DNA from: Bartonella tribocorum CIP 105476 | GTDB lineage: Bacteria; Pseudomonadota; Alphaproteobacteria; Rhizobiales; Rhizobiaceae | DNA length: 64,000 bases | Reading direction: 5' to 3' | Assembly (NCBI RefSeq): GCF_000196435.1 | Contig: NC_010161.1 | Location: 2,127,001 to 2,191,000 of the forward strand | In this document: one piece after another, positions 47,501 through 55,179 of the stretch | Numbering within the stretch: the first letter of the stretch is position 1 | Layout of the letters: every line of letters starts with the position of its first letter | Position numbers and translations under genes: made by a program | The notes under the pieces: generated by a model | Told to the model about the DNA's origin: nothing | The model's input: only the letters and a program-made list of their open reading frames with translations | Databases searched by the model: none

Positions 47501-47911
47501 ATGCGCCTTGGCATTGCCTCTGATGATTATGGGGGACAAGAACAAGCGGTTTATAAAATGGTGGATTGGGCTGTTTTAAACAGTGTGCATATTCATCTTG
47601 TCGCCCATGCCCGCAAAGGGGGTCTCGATAAAGATATCCCCGGAACAGAAGATATCAAAGGTGCCTCAGAAATTGGTGCCAATGCTTTTAACATCATCAC
47701 CATTTGGCGCAATCGATCCTTAGAAGACAAAATCTTCGCCGCCTCGCTCGCCCAAGAAAAAGCAGATTTAGCCAAACGCCCCGGTGTCATTATGAATATT
47801 GCCAAACAACGCTCTGGTGATTTTGAAGGCAAAGTCGGTCTTTGGTTTGATCCCCAAACCTACCGCTATCGCTGTTCTTTTGAACAACCACCCCCACGGC
47901 GTTATCTTTAA
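44501..47911 (+). CDS. TOPRIM primase-helicase with giant repeat insert
   Basis: 1136 residues; a phage-type primase-helicase of normally about 600. Residues 1-110 are the primase N-terminal module with YDFAEGIGGDILDLW but no zinc-binding cysteines. TOPRIM follows, with ITEGEIDALSL (about 739-749) and ATDMDQPGEE supplying the acidic metal ligands. The RecA/DnaB-like helicase has Walker A SGASGAGKSQLL (about 897-908), FIIDSLMRLG (Walker B) and HLVAHARKG. Between FGWQALYP (about 193) and TIVITEGE (about 737) sit some 540 residues of Thr/Ala/His/Pro/Ser repeats. In ordinary relatives these two motifs are almost adjacent, so the insert lies in a loop at the TOPRIM entrance. The frame is intact throughout. 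Confidence 0.88.
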   Translation: MSTIFEIKQKLIAQADRIAEMLLPQGHKRGNHWIVGNTRGEAGQSLSICLSGSKAGLWYDFAEGIGGDILDLWCEVKGISLSQALEEARAALNLTRPKPFMVPHRSYHRPPAPKGNTPQNLVKNYLHKERCIPLEIIKRYRIGEEGEKIIFPFYKPDGTLALVKERLAQAGAKTKPTAAQCEPILFGWQALYPTNHTATHASHSAPATANTATHASQPIPATAQAPTHASQPTSTTANTSTHASQPIPAAANTTTHASQPIPATDHTTTHASHPTPASQPTSTTANTSTHASQPTSTTANTSTHASQPTPAAAQAPTHASHSAPAAATTSTHASQPIPAAAQAPTHASHSAPAAANTTTHASHPTSTTANTATHAPQPTSTTANTSTHASQPTSTTANTSTHASQPTSTTATTSTHASHPTPAAATTSTHASHPTPAAANTATHASHPTSTTATTSTHASQPTSTTANTSTHASQPAPATANTATHAPQPAPAAAHTTSTHASHSAPATDHTTTHAPQPTPAAAQAPTHASQPIPATAQAPTHASHPAPAAANTSTHASHPAPAAANTTTHAPQPAPAAANTSTHASHPAPAAANTTTHASHPTPAAANTSTHASQPIPATAQAPTHAPQPAPAAAHTTSTHASHSAPATDHTTTHASHPTPATANTATHASQPTSTTANTTTHASHPTPATANTATHASQPTSTTANTTTHASQPTHAPHHSSSDHASFPTFSSTHRTIVITEGEIDALSLAAYGYPAVSVPFGGGKGGKHNWIENEFDHLEAFETIFLATDMDQPGEEAAHEIASRLGRHRCYRVRLPRKDANDCLTAGIDAATIKAAFSSAKSFAPEGLRRASDYKDQVIGLFWPEPEKHLGYTVPYPKLKDKLHFRPAELTLWSGASGAGKSQLLSDCIPHWIAQNSRLCLASLEMKGEQSLRRLTKQTGGLEKPTKETIERILHFLDNGLILYEHVGKSSVDTLLDVFDYCRARYGCDQFIIDSLMRLGIASDDYGGQEQAVYKMVDWAVLNSVHIHLVAHARKGGLDKDIPGTEDIKGASEIGANAFNIITIWRNRSLEDKIFAASLAQEKADLAKRPGVIMNIAKQRSGDFEGKVGLWFDPQTYRYRCSFEQPPPRRYL
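45085..46680 (+). repeat. 42-bp in-frame minisatellite, ~38 units
   Basis: Units of 42 bases encode 14-residue repeats such as THASQPTSTTANTS and THASHPAPAAANTT. Variants differ mostly at codon level and are shuffled. A few units carry indels in multiples of three. Because the units lack stops in other frames, long frames also appear in both other plus frames and on the minus strand; these are artefacts. Confidence 0.95.
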
Positions 47912-47916
47912 CGCCC

Positions 47917-48615
47917 CTACACCACCCCTTTCTTTAAAAAACGTCCCACCATCACACGCGCAGACTTCGCTCCCTGACAAGTCAAAATAAAGAAACATGT
48001 ACTTATAATGATCAAGACATCCTCATTCGAGAACCAAAGCCAACTCAAACCCAAATGCTCTGCTCCCCAACGAGTAAAATTAAAGACAGTTCCCAAAATG
48101 CAACAAAACAGCAGAAAATTCAAAACACGCAACGCCCTCTGCAACAGAGTATCGCTCTGTTCGCGTATAAAGACCCCCAAAAGCCCCTTCAACAAGACAG
48201 TAAAAACCAGCACCTTCAAGAACATTCCCCTAACACTATCCATATCCCTGACACCCACAGCAAAAAGCATAAGGAAAACAGCCATCATGCAACAAAATAG
48301 GCTCGCCTTCACGAACCCTTGCCAGAAAACCGGCAGCCTCGTGACACCCCAATGCCCCAAACCAAGGACAGCACCAAAAAGAAAAGAAAACACCGCCTCT
48401 TTCAACAACAGCTCCTGGCTCCAAGCCAAACGCCCCGCACCCACAGAAATAAAACCAAGATAGACGCTCACCAAGCCATAAAAGACCACCCATCGCCCCC
48501 AAAACCGCCATCTTGTAACCCCACGACGCGCAGCCAGCTTATCAAGAAAAACCAAAGCAACAGCAAAAAGGCCAAAAAACACCACCAACAGCAAAAACCA
48601 CAAACCCTGCGACAT
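47917..48615 (-). CDS. polytopic membrane protein, HLGLSWLW family member A
   Basis: 232 residues with about seven hydrophobic segments. The motif AEHLGLSWLWFSNEDV lies near residue 188, before the last segment, which ends in ILTCQGAKSARVM. GGGGAGAT precedes the ATG. Convergent with the primase-helicase gene, five bases away. Very close copy at 49380-50063. No known family recognised; six related genes lie in one row. Confidence 0.65.
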   Translation of the reverse strand: MSQGLWFLLLVVFFGLFAVALVFLDKLAARRGVTRWRFWGRWVVFYGLVSVYLGFISVGAGRLAWSQELLLKEAVFSFLFGAVLGLGHWGVTRLPVFWQGFVKASLFCCMMAVFLMLFAVGVRDMDSVRGMFLKVLVFTVLLKGLLGVFIREQSDTLLQRALRVLNFLLFCCILGTVFNFTRWGAEHLGLSWLWFSNEDVLIIISTCFFILTCQGAKSARVMVGRFLKKGVV

Positions 48616-48719
48616 TTATATCTCCCCACAAATAATAAAATGAAAGAAAACGCCCAATTAAAAACAACGCCCAATTAATTAAAAACAACACCCCAATTAA
48701 TAAAAAAAACACCTAAGTG

Positions 48720-49040
48720 TCACCCCAAACGCTTTGCCCTTAGATCAATAAGAGCAAAGACAAGAGCAAAGACAAGACCAAAGATCATGCCCCACAGAAC
48801 ATAAAACACCCAGGGGATTGAGAACCAAAGCCAGCTCAAACCCAGATGCTCCGCCATCCCATAACCCCACTGAGAGGCAAGACCCACAAAGAAGCAAAAG
48901 ACACTATTTCTAAAGAAAGCCTTTTTTGTAAGCCCTAAACGCTTCATAGCGATACGCGCACTGATATAAATAGAAGCCACGGCAAGACTCATCATGCCTA
49001 AAAACATCAACAACGGCAAAATGACCCCATCAAGCGACAT
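48720..49040 (-). CDS. membrane protein, HLGLSWLW family member B
   Basis: 106 residues, three hydrophobic segments. The motif AEHLGLSWLWFSIPWV lies near residue 64, followed by GMIFGLVFALVFALIDLRAK. GGGGGAG precedes the start; a GTG one codon earlier is possible. Shorter than member A but with the same motif-plus-last-segment end. Confidence 0.6.
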   Translation of the reverse strand: MSLDGVILPLLMFLGMMSLAVASIYISARIAMKRLGLTKKAFFRNSVFCFFVGLASQWGYGMAEHLGLSWLWFSIPWVFYVLWGMIFGLVFALVFALIDLRAKRLG

Positions 49041-49379
49041 CACTTAAAGCTCCCCCATTAAATCACGCAAGGAAAACGTTCATGGTGCAACAAAACATCC
49101 CTCTTTTCAAGAACAAAAAAACACCCAATCCCCCCACAAATCCCCACGCGCACACTCTCCGCATACGCACCCTGCAACACGGGGCTTCCACACATCTTCT
49201 CCCCCACATCAGCCCACATCTCCTTCTACACCCGAACCGCAGCATGGAATTCATATAATCCACACACACACCAATACATACCTTCCTCCATACCCCTTCA
49301 TGATAGCCCAAGCAACATTTCAATTTTTTAAAAAACAAACCTACGTTTATGTGGAATATCCACCCCAAAACACGATCCT
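49041..49379. other. spacer inside the membrane-gene array
   Basis: About 340 bases with no supported gene. The piece TGGTGCAACAAAACATCCCT...CAAGAACAAAAAAACACC resembles the antisense of lost member sequence. Confidence 0.35.
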
Positions 49380-50063
49380 CTAAAAAAATGCCTTCCTCAT
49401 CACACGCGCAGACTTCGCTCCCTGACAAGTCAAAATAAAGAAACATGTACTTATAATGGTCAATACATCCCGATTCGAGAACCAAAGCCAACTCAAACCC
49501 AGATGCTTCGCTCCCAAAGAAACAAAGAAAAAGATAAGTCCCCAAATGCAAATAAACAGCAGAAAATTCAAAACACGCAACGCCCTCTGCAACAGAGTAT
49601 CGCTCTGTTTGCGTAGAAAGAACTCCAAGAGCCCCTTCAACAAGACAGTAAAAACCAGCACCTTCAAGAACATTCCCCTGACACTATCCATATCCCTGAC
49701 ACCCACAGCAAAAAGCATAAGGAAAACAGCCATCAGACAACAAAATAGGCTCGCCTTCACGAACCCTTGCCCAGCAACCGGCAGCCTCGTGACACCCCAA
49801 TGCCCCAAACCAAGGACAGCACCAAAAAGAAAAGAAAACACCGCCCCTTTCAACAACAGCTCCTGGCTCCAAGCCAAACGCCCCGCACCCACAGAAATAA
49901 AACCAAGATAGACGCTCACCAAGCCATAAAAGACCACCCATCGCCCCCAAAACCGCCATCTTGTAACCCCACGACGCGCAGCCACCTTATCAAGAAAAAC
50001 CAAGGCAACAGCAAAAAGGCCAAAAAACACCACCAACAGTACAAGCCAAAAACCCTGCGACAT
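49380..50063 (-). CDS. polytopic membrane protein, HLGLSWLW family member A'
   Basis: 227 residues, nearly identical to 47917-48615 over the first ~165 residues (same ATG context) and then diverging: LLFICIWGLIFFFVSLGAKH for LLFCCILGTVFNFTRWGAEH. The motif is AKHLGLSWLWFSNRDV. A duplicated gene with local divergence around the motif-bearing segment. Confidence 0.65.
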   Translation of the reverse strand: MSQGFWLVLLVVFFGLFAVALVFLDKVAARRGVTRWRFWGRWVVFYGLVSVYLGFISVGAGRLAWSQELLLKGAVFSFLFGAVLGLGHWGVTRLPVAGQGFVKASLFCCLMAVFLMLFAVGVRDMDSVRGMFLKVLVFTVLLKGLLEFFLRKQSDTLLQRALRVLNFLLFICIWGLIFFFVSLGAKHLGLSWLWFSNRDVLTIISTCFFILTCQGAKSARVMRKAFF

Positions 50064-50100
50064 TTATATCTCCCCACAACAATAAAATGAAAGAAAACGC

Positions 50101-50355
50101 CTACGATGTAAGCAAAAACCCCATCCTTTTTAAGAACCAATCTAACATCACACCAACACACAGCGTTGCCTCATGAAAAAAAGTGCTCATAAAATGAACA
50201 AGAAATACAAAAATGCAAATCGAACCCCACTCATTTAAAACCCAATGCCAAGGCACATCAAGATGCTTCACCCCCACATATGCCAAACCAAGGATAAAGC
50301 CCAACAAGCAAATCAAGGCAAAGCTTTTCAAAAACAAAAAAACACGCGCGATCAC
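50101..50355 (-). CDS. small membrane protein, HLGLSWLW family member C
   Basis: 84 residues, two to three hydrophobic segments and a degenerate motif VKHLDVPWHWVLNEWG near residue 29. The GTG start overlaps the TGA of the next gene upstream (GTGA), with GGAGG about 11 bases before. Confidence 0.55.
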   Translation of the reverse strand: MIARVFLFLKSFALICLLGFILGLAYVGVKHLDVPWHWVLNEWGSICIFVFLVHFMSTFFHEATLCVGVMLDWFLKRMGFLLTS

Positions 50356-50575
50356 TGAAGCTTTGCCTCCTCATCAACACAATCCTCTTCATCCGTAAAT
50401 CCAAGGATATTTTCACCAAGACAACAAACACCAGCCCCCATAAAAACACCTACCCCAGCAAAAAGATTCCCCCCCCTGAAATATCAAAACGCAGAATATC
50501 AAAATGCTTTGCTCCAAGACTAAGCAAACAGAAGGACAAGTGCCACAATGGAAGCAAAATATCAATCCTTTTCAA
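50354..50575 (-). pseudogene. HLGLSWLW family member D with G8 tract frameshift
   Basis: The first half reads LKRIDILLPLWHLSFCLLSL, then GAKHFDILRFDISGG; it then enters a run of eight G (50469-50476 on the plus strand as C8) and stops soon after. In the other frame the sequence continues as NLFAGVGVFMGAGVCCLGEN... and ends at the TGA that overlaps the GTG of member C. A change of tract length would restore one frame. Start TTG 50575 is tentative. Confidence 0.45.
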
Positions 50576-50978
50576 AGCATGAAATCCTAAACCCAAAACG
50601 CCTTGCCCCTTTATAAACAAGCCCAAGGAAAAGACCAAGGATAATGCCCAAAAGGACACTAAACACCCATTTATTTGAGAACCAGAGCCATGCCAAACCA
50701 AAATGCTCAGCTTGCTTATAAATAAAATCAGAAAGAGCCGCCAAAATGATGCTAAACAACACCATCTTGAAGAACAAACCCTTTGTTACACCCCGCCGCT
50801 GCATGACTTCATAACCAACCATAAGGACAATGCCGGGAATGCCATAAAACGCCAAAGCGCGTAAAAAGACGCCCCACGTCATCCCAAGCGCCTTCATTTC
50901 CATATAAACAGCCACAGAGACAAAGACCACAATGCCGCTCAACACTAATCCCCTCAGAGACAAAACCCCGCGCACCAT
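50562..50978 (-). CDS. membrane protein, HLGLSWLW family member E
   Basis: 138 residues with about four hydrophobic segments. AEHFGLAWLWFSNKWV near residue 92 precedes a final segment SVLLGIILGLFLGLVYKGAR. GGAGGAAAG before the ATG. First gene of the minus-strand row of six. Confidence 0.62.
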   Translation of the reverse strand: MVRGVLSLRGLVLSGIVVFVSVAVYMEMKALGMTWGVFLRALAFYGIPGIVLMVGYEVMQRRGVTKGLFFKMVLFSIILAALSDFIYKQAEHFGLAWLWFSNKWVFSVLLGIILGLFLGLVYKGARRFGFRISCFEKD

Positions 50979-51449
50979 TACTTTCCTCCCGCATCAAGTT
51001 ACTCAAGAAACACATCACTCAAGAAAAATATACACACGACAACAAAAGACAATGCAACAAAATACCTCTTCTTTTCAAGAACCAAATCCATGGTTTTCCC
51101 CCCCCCACAGCACAACAATCCTAGCCACACTCCAAGACCACACCCCCTCTCTCCACCCCCAAGCCCCCACCTTCTGTCTAATCCTCTCTTTTATGAACAT
51201 GCCCTGCGCCACTTGCCCTTACACGCCTCAACGCACACCCTCAGCAGCCCACGCCACCACCCACGCGCTCCAACCCGCACCCGCAAATAACCTAAGCGCC
51301 CATACACGCCCACACATGCCAACCCATGCCCCCTCTCTTCACGCCCCCTTCCTCCTCCACGCCTCCCCTCTCACGCCCCCTCTTCATTAAAAACCAAGCA
51401 ACATTTTTTTTAAACGAAAATCAAACGATAATTTATTCAAGGAGATGAT
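50979..51449. repeat. intergenic with debris of the primase minisatellite
   Basis: 51210-51330 carries degenerate units like CACGCCTCAACGCACACCCT and CAACCCGCACCCGC, clearly related to the 42-bp repeat at 45085-46680, 5 kb away. No gene. Confidence 0.65.
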
Positions 51450-52028
51450 ATGACCCATCAAGAGAAAAAAAATACCCCCCTTCTTAAGCCTTACGAGAAC
51501 GCCCCCCAAGAGAAAGAAAAGCATAGGGGTCATTTAAAGACGCAAGAAATCCCCCTTGAAACCAGCAACCCTTATTTTCAGCCCACGCATCCAGAAAGTT
51601 CCAGCAACCCGCGCACCATCAAAGCCCTTGTCAATGCACAAAGCAATCCCATTGCGCTTTTATATGCGAAGGGACATCTGAGTAAGGCACAATATAAAGC
51701 CGCAGAACGTTTTTATTTTTACTGGCGACACAGTCAGGCAGACCTCCACATGAGCCTTGACACCACCCGTGAAAAAGTTTCCTGTAGCCAAAGCTATACC
51801 CACCCCATTGAACGGCAAATAGAAGCCTCCAATCATTTAAAAACAATCAAAGTACAACTTGGTATTCTTGGCTATTCACTGCTTGAACGGGTTATCGGTT
51901 ATGGCCAAGCGATCAAAGAATTAAGTCCTTCAAAACGCAAACAAAACTCCCTTGCCGATCATTTACGCGATTGTTTAGACTTACTTGCCTTTCATTGGGG
52001 ATATGCAAACCATAAACATTCTGAATAA
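51450..52028 (+). CDS. phage protein, DUF6456-like
   Basis: 192 residues. A polar, Pro/Lys-rich N terminus (1-60) is followed by a helical domain: NPIALLYAKGHLSKAQYKAA (about 71-90), RFYFYWR, then LGILGYSLLERVIGYGQAIK and LADHLRDCLDLLAFHWG. This pattern (a left-hand HLS-xxQ-xAA helix and a C-terminal ALDxLAxHWG-type helix) resembles DUF6456 proteins of alphaproteobacterial phages, which may be late regulators. GGAGATGAT lies upstream of the ATG. Confidence 0.6.
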   Translation: MTHQEKKNTPLLKPYENAPQEKEKHRGHLKTQEIPLETSNPYFQPTHPESSSNPRTIKALVNAQSNPIALLYAKGHLSKAQYKAAERFYFYWRHSQADLHMSLDTTREKVSCSQSYTHPIERQIEASNHLKTIKVQLGILGYSLLERVIGYGQAIKELSPSKRKQNSLADHLRDCLDLLAFHWGYANHKHSE

Positions 52029-52064
52029 TCCCTCCCCCCATTCAGGGTAGCAGCCGACGTTGCC

Positions 52065-53095
52065 CCACTCTCAAGGGAGGATTCCCCACACACACGCCAA
52101 CACGCCAAACAGTTCCCTCCTGGCACTCCCATCCCACCCCATTGGAAAGAACACCAGACTGCTTAAAGGACGCAAAACGGCGCACAAAATCCTTGCAATC
52201 AAGGGAGAATGCCCCACACACACACGCGCCAACACGCCAAACAGTTCCCTCCTGGCACTCCCATCCCCCCCATTGGAAAGGACACCAGACTGCTTAAAGG
52301 ACGCAAAGCGGCGCACAAAATCCTTGCAATCAAGGGAGGATTCCCACACACGCGCCAACACGCCAAACAGTTCTCTCCTGGCACTCCCATCCCACCCCAT
52401 TGGAAAGAACACCAGACTGCTTAAAGGACGCAAAGCGGCGCACAAAATCCTTGCAATCAAGGGAGAATGCCCCCCACACACGCGCCAACACGCCAAACAG
52501 TTCCCTCCTGGCACTCCCATCCCACCCCATTGGAAAGGACACCAGACTGCTTAAAGAACGCAAAACGGCGCACAAAACCCTTGCAATCAAGGAGAATGCC
52601 CCACACACGCGCCAACACGCCAAACAGTTCTCTCCTGGCACTCCCATCCCACCCCATTGGAAAGAACACCAGACTGCTTAAAGGACGCAAAGCGGCGCAC
52701 AAAACCCTTGCAATCAAGGAGAATGCCCCACACACGCGCCAACACGCCAAACAGTTCCCTCCTGGCACTCCCATCCCCCCCATTGGAAAGGACACCAGAC
52801 TGCTTAAAGGACGCAAAGCGGCGCACAAAACCCTTGCAATCAAGGGAGAATGCCCCACACACGCGCCAACACGCCAAACAGTTCCCTCCTGGCACTCCCA
52901 TCCCCCCCCATTGGAAAGAACACCAGACTGCTTAAAGGACGCAAAGCGGCGCACAAAACCCTTGCAATCAAGGAGAATGCCCCACACACGCGCCAACACG
53001 CCAAACAGTTCCCTCCTGGCACTCCCATCCCCCCCATTGGAAAGGACACCAGACTGCTTAAAGAACGCAAAGCAGCGCACAAAACCCTTGCAATC
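52065..53095 (+). repeat. ~128-bp tandem repeat, eight units
   Basis: TTGGAAAGRACACCAGACTG recurs near 52143, 52273, 52403, 52532, 52658, 52786, 52912 and 53039. Each unit also has CAACACGCCAAACAGTTC and CCTTGCAATCAAGG. Small differences in C-run and CA-run length between units shift the frame, so the open frames within are not genes. Confidence 0.95.
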
Positions 53096-54170
53096 AAAAT
53101 GCAGGCTCTTAAAAAAACAAAGCCCCTTCCCTCCCCGCCGATCTATAACCACGAGGCGCTCTATTTGTTCGGTTGGTTATTGAAGAATAAATAGAGTTAC
53201 AGGCGTCATAATATCTTTAAATACTTACATGGCATTGAATTTCAGCATAAAAATTCAATAAATAAGAAGTATTCATGATGTTTTAAGAAACGAATAACAA
53301 AGTTTTCCTTTTAAAGGAGTATTTTTATCTTGCTCTATTTTCAATTCTCTGCTATTTATAGAGAAGTAAGTCTTCTAAGTGTGGATTTTTATAGAGTGCA
53401 TTTTTAAAATTCATTCTTTTCTGATATTTTTTACTACCTAATGTTGGAAATCCTCCTTATTATTGCCTTCTGTTTATAACAGAGGGCTTTTTTATGACTG
53501 TATTGTCTTAAATCGTATTAACTTTGTTATCTTCTTCCATGAGGTCTCCCTGCAAAATAGATCATTCTTTTGTCAAATTGACTGAACATTCCCTCCCCCA
53601 AAAGACGCGCGTTCTTCATGCAATCGGACCTCTGTGAACCATCTTCATTTTTATCCCTCTTGTCTTCCCACACACTTTTGACCACGCACTTCTGCTTTCC
53701 CATGTAGAGGATTTATCTAAGACTTAAAGCGCGATAAACGCGCCTAAAAATATTCACCACACCATTAAAAACCTTCCCCCCTAAAAAACAGTTCCCCTAA
53801 AAAATACTTCAACCTATCACACAGGGTGCTTTATATCCCCCCTGACAGGACAAGAGATTTACGGCATACACTGTTTTACGACATAACAGAATCACTGATA
53901 TTTTTTCTTTATTGAAAGGCTTGTATCATGGCAATGAGTAATAGATTCGTTTTCTGTTCTTCATTTTAAGAATCTTAGCAGAAAAGAGCCAACGCTCTTA
54001 GGCTTCTCTTCTTTCGACGGCTTTTCTTCTTTCAATGCTATTTTATATTAATTTATATTAAAATTCATCAAACCATCCCGTTACAAACAGTAGAGCCCCA
54101 GGAGATTTCATGGAGAATAAACACTTCAAAGATGAAGATTCATAATGCCTTTTACGCTACACTCTCAAAC
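53096..54170. other. intergenic, no gene seen
   Basis: AT-rich. ATAACAGAGGGC and GTTCCC-type short stems occur but no clear terminator or gene. The stretch at 53470-53500 (CTGTTTATAACAGAGGGCTT, then T-run) could be a weak terminator. Confidence 0.4.
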
Positions 54171-54176
54171 TCGAAA

Positions 54177-54345
54177 GACCATCATCCCCCACAGACCATC
54201 ATCCCCCACAGACCATCATCCCCCACAGACTATCATCCCCCACAGACTATCATCCCCCACAGACTATCATCCCCCACAGACTATCATCCCCCACAGACTA
54301 TCATCCCCCACAGACTATCATCCCCCACAGACTATCATCCCATTG
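54177..54345 (+). repeat. 17-bp tandem repeat, ~10 units
   Basis: Units of TATCATCCCCCACAGAC (first three CCATCATCCCCCACAGA). 17 is not a multiple of three, so all three frames alternate; the short ORFs starting at 54132 and 54145 are by-products. Confidence 0.95.
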
Positions 54346-54354
54346 AGCACTGGA

Positions 54355-54565
54355 AAGATATATAATGCGTACCGCCTTTCTCTTTTATGTATGAAGCATA
54401 AAGATGGGGAGCGCAATAAATTTTATATCATTTGGGACTTATCCCCCTTCACCAACGCCGTCGCGAAATGAGAACGACAGCTATCGAGAAATATTAAAAC
54501 AAGCCCGTGAATAGGGAGCACAAATATATTCCGTTTGGAGCGTTCCGTTTTTACATGAGAGGCAG
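54355..54565 (+). pseudogene. phage integrase N-terminal remnant
   Basis: AAGATGGGGAGCGCAATAAA matches the KDGGxxNG block and CGCCGTCGCGAAATG reads RRREM, the Arm-domain signature. It is followed by a broken SLKQAR-like stretch and a TTCCGTTTGGAGCGTTCCG end also found at 1454-1470. No catalytic domain. Confidence 0.6.
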
Positions 54566-55170
54566 CCCCCATGAAAGCTCTCCTCCCTTAAAAAAACAAA
54601 AGCGTAAGTCGCAAAATGTGAAAAAAGAATCATCGCCATTCTTTAAAAGATATTTCAACCTTCAAGCCAAATAAAATAATAAAGAACAAAGATGGAGAAA
54701 AGCGCAGAGCACTTCATATTCTTCCCAAAAGTGTTTTCTTCCTGCTGAGATAAACCCAAAATAGCTACACCATCCCTCTCCCCTCATTGAGTCCCGCTCC
54801 AAGAATACAAAAGTTGATACAGTTTATTCTATTCTATGATAAAGCAGCATTCTTTAAGGGCGGTATTCATAAAACCGTTGAAATAATTACAATATTAAAC
54901 CACTGCCATTGGTACAAGCAAAAACCAAACTGTAGGAAAATGCCTCATGAATCTTGCATGACTTAAGAAAATCAAAAAAAAAACAAAAAAAAAGCACAAA
55001 AATATCTTAATTATCATAGAGATCTCAATATTCATTACAATGACATGATCAGTGAGTCTCACCCTATAACCCTCTCAAATATAGGAGACGAAATTATCTA
55101 TAATAAATGTAAAAACCGATAGAGATGAAATAGAAAACAGCTCTCCTGGGCTTTCTCTATTTTTTTGAGA
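54566..55170. other. intergenic, no gene seen
   Basis: AT-rich with A-runs near 54980. No supported gene. Confidence 0.45.
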
Positions 55171-55179
55171 TATGCCTTC

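Noticed and set aside
52065..53095. CRISPR array or repeat protein gene
   Set aside because: Units are contiguous with no spacers, and C-run length changes shift the frame between units.
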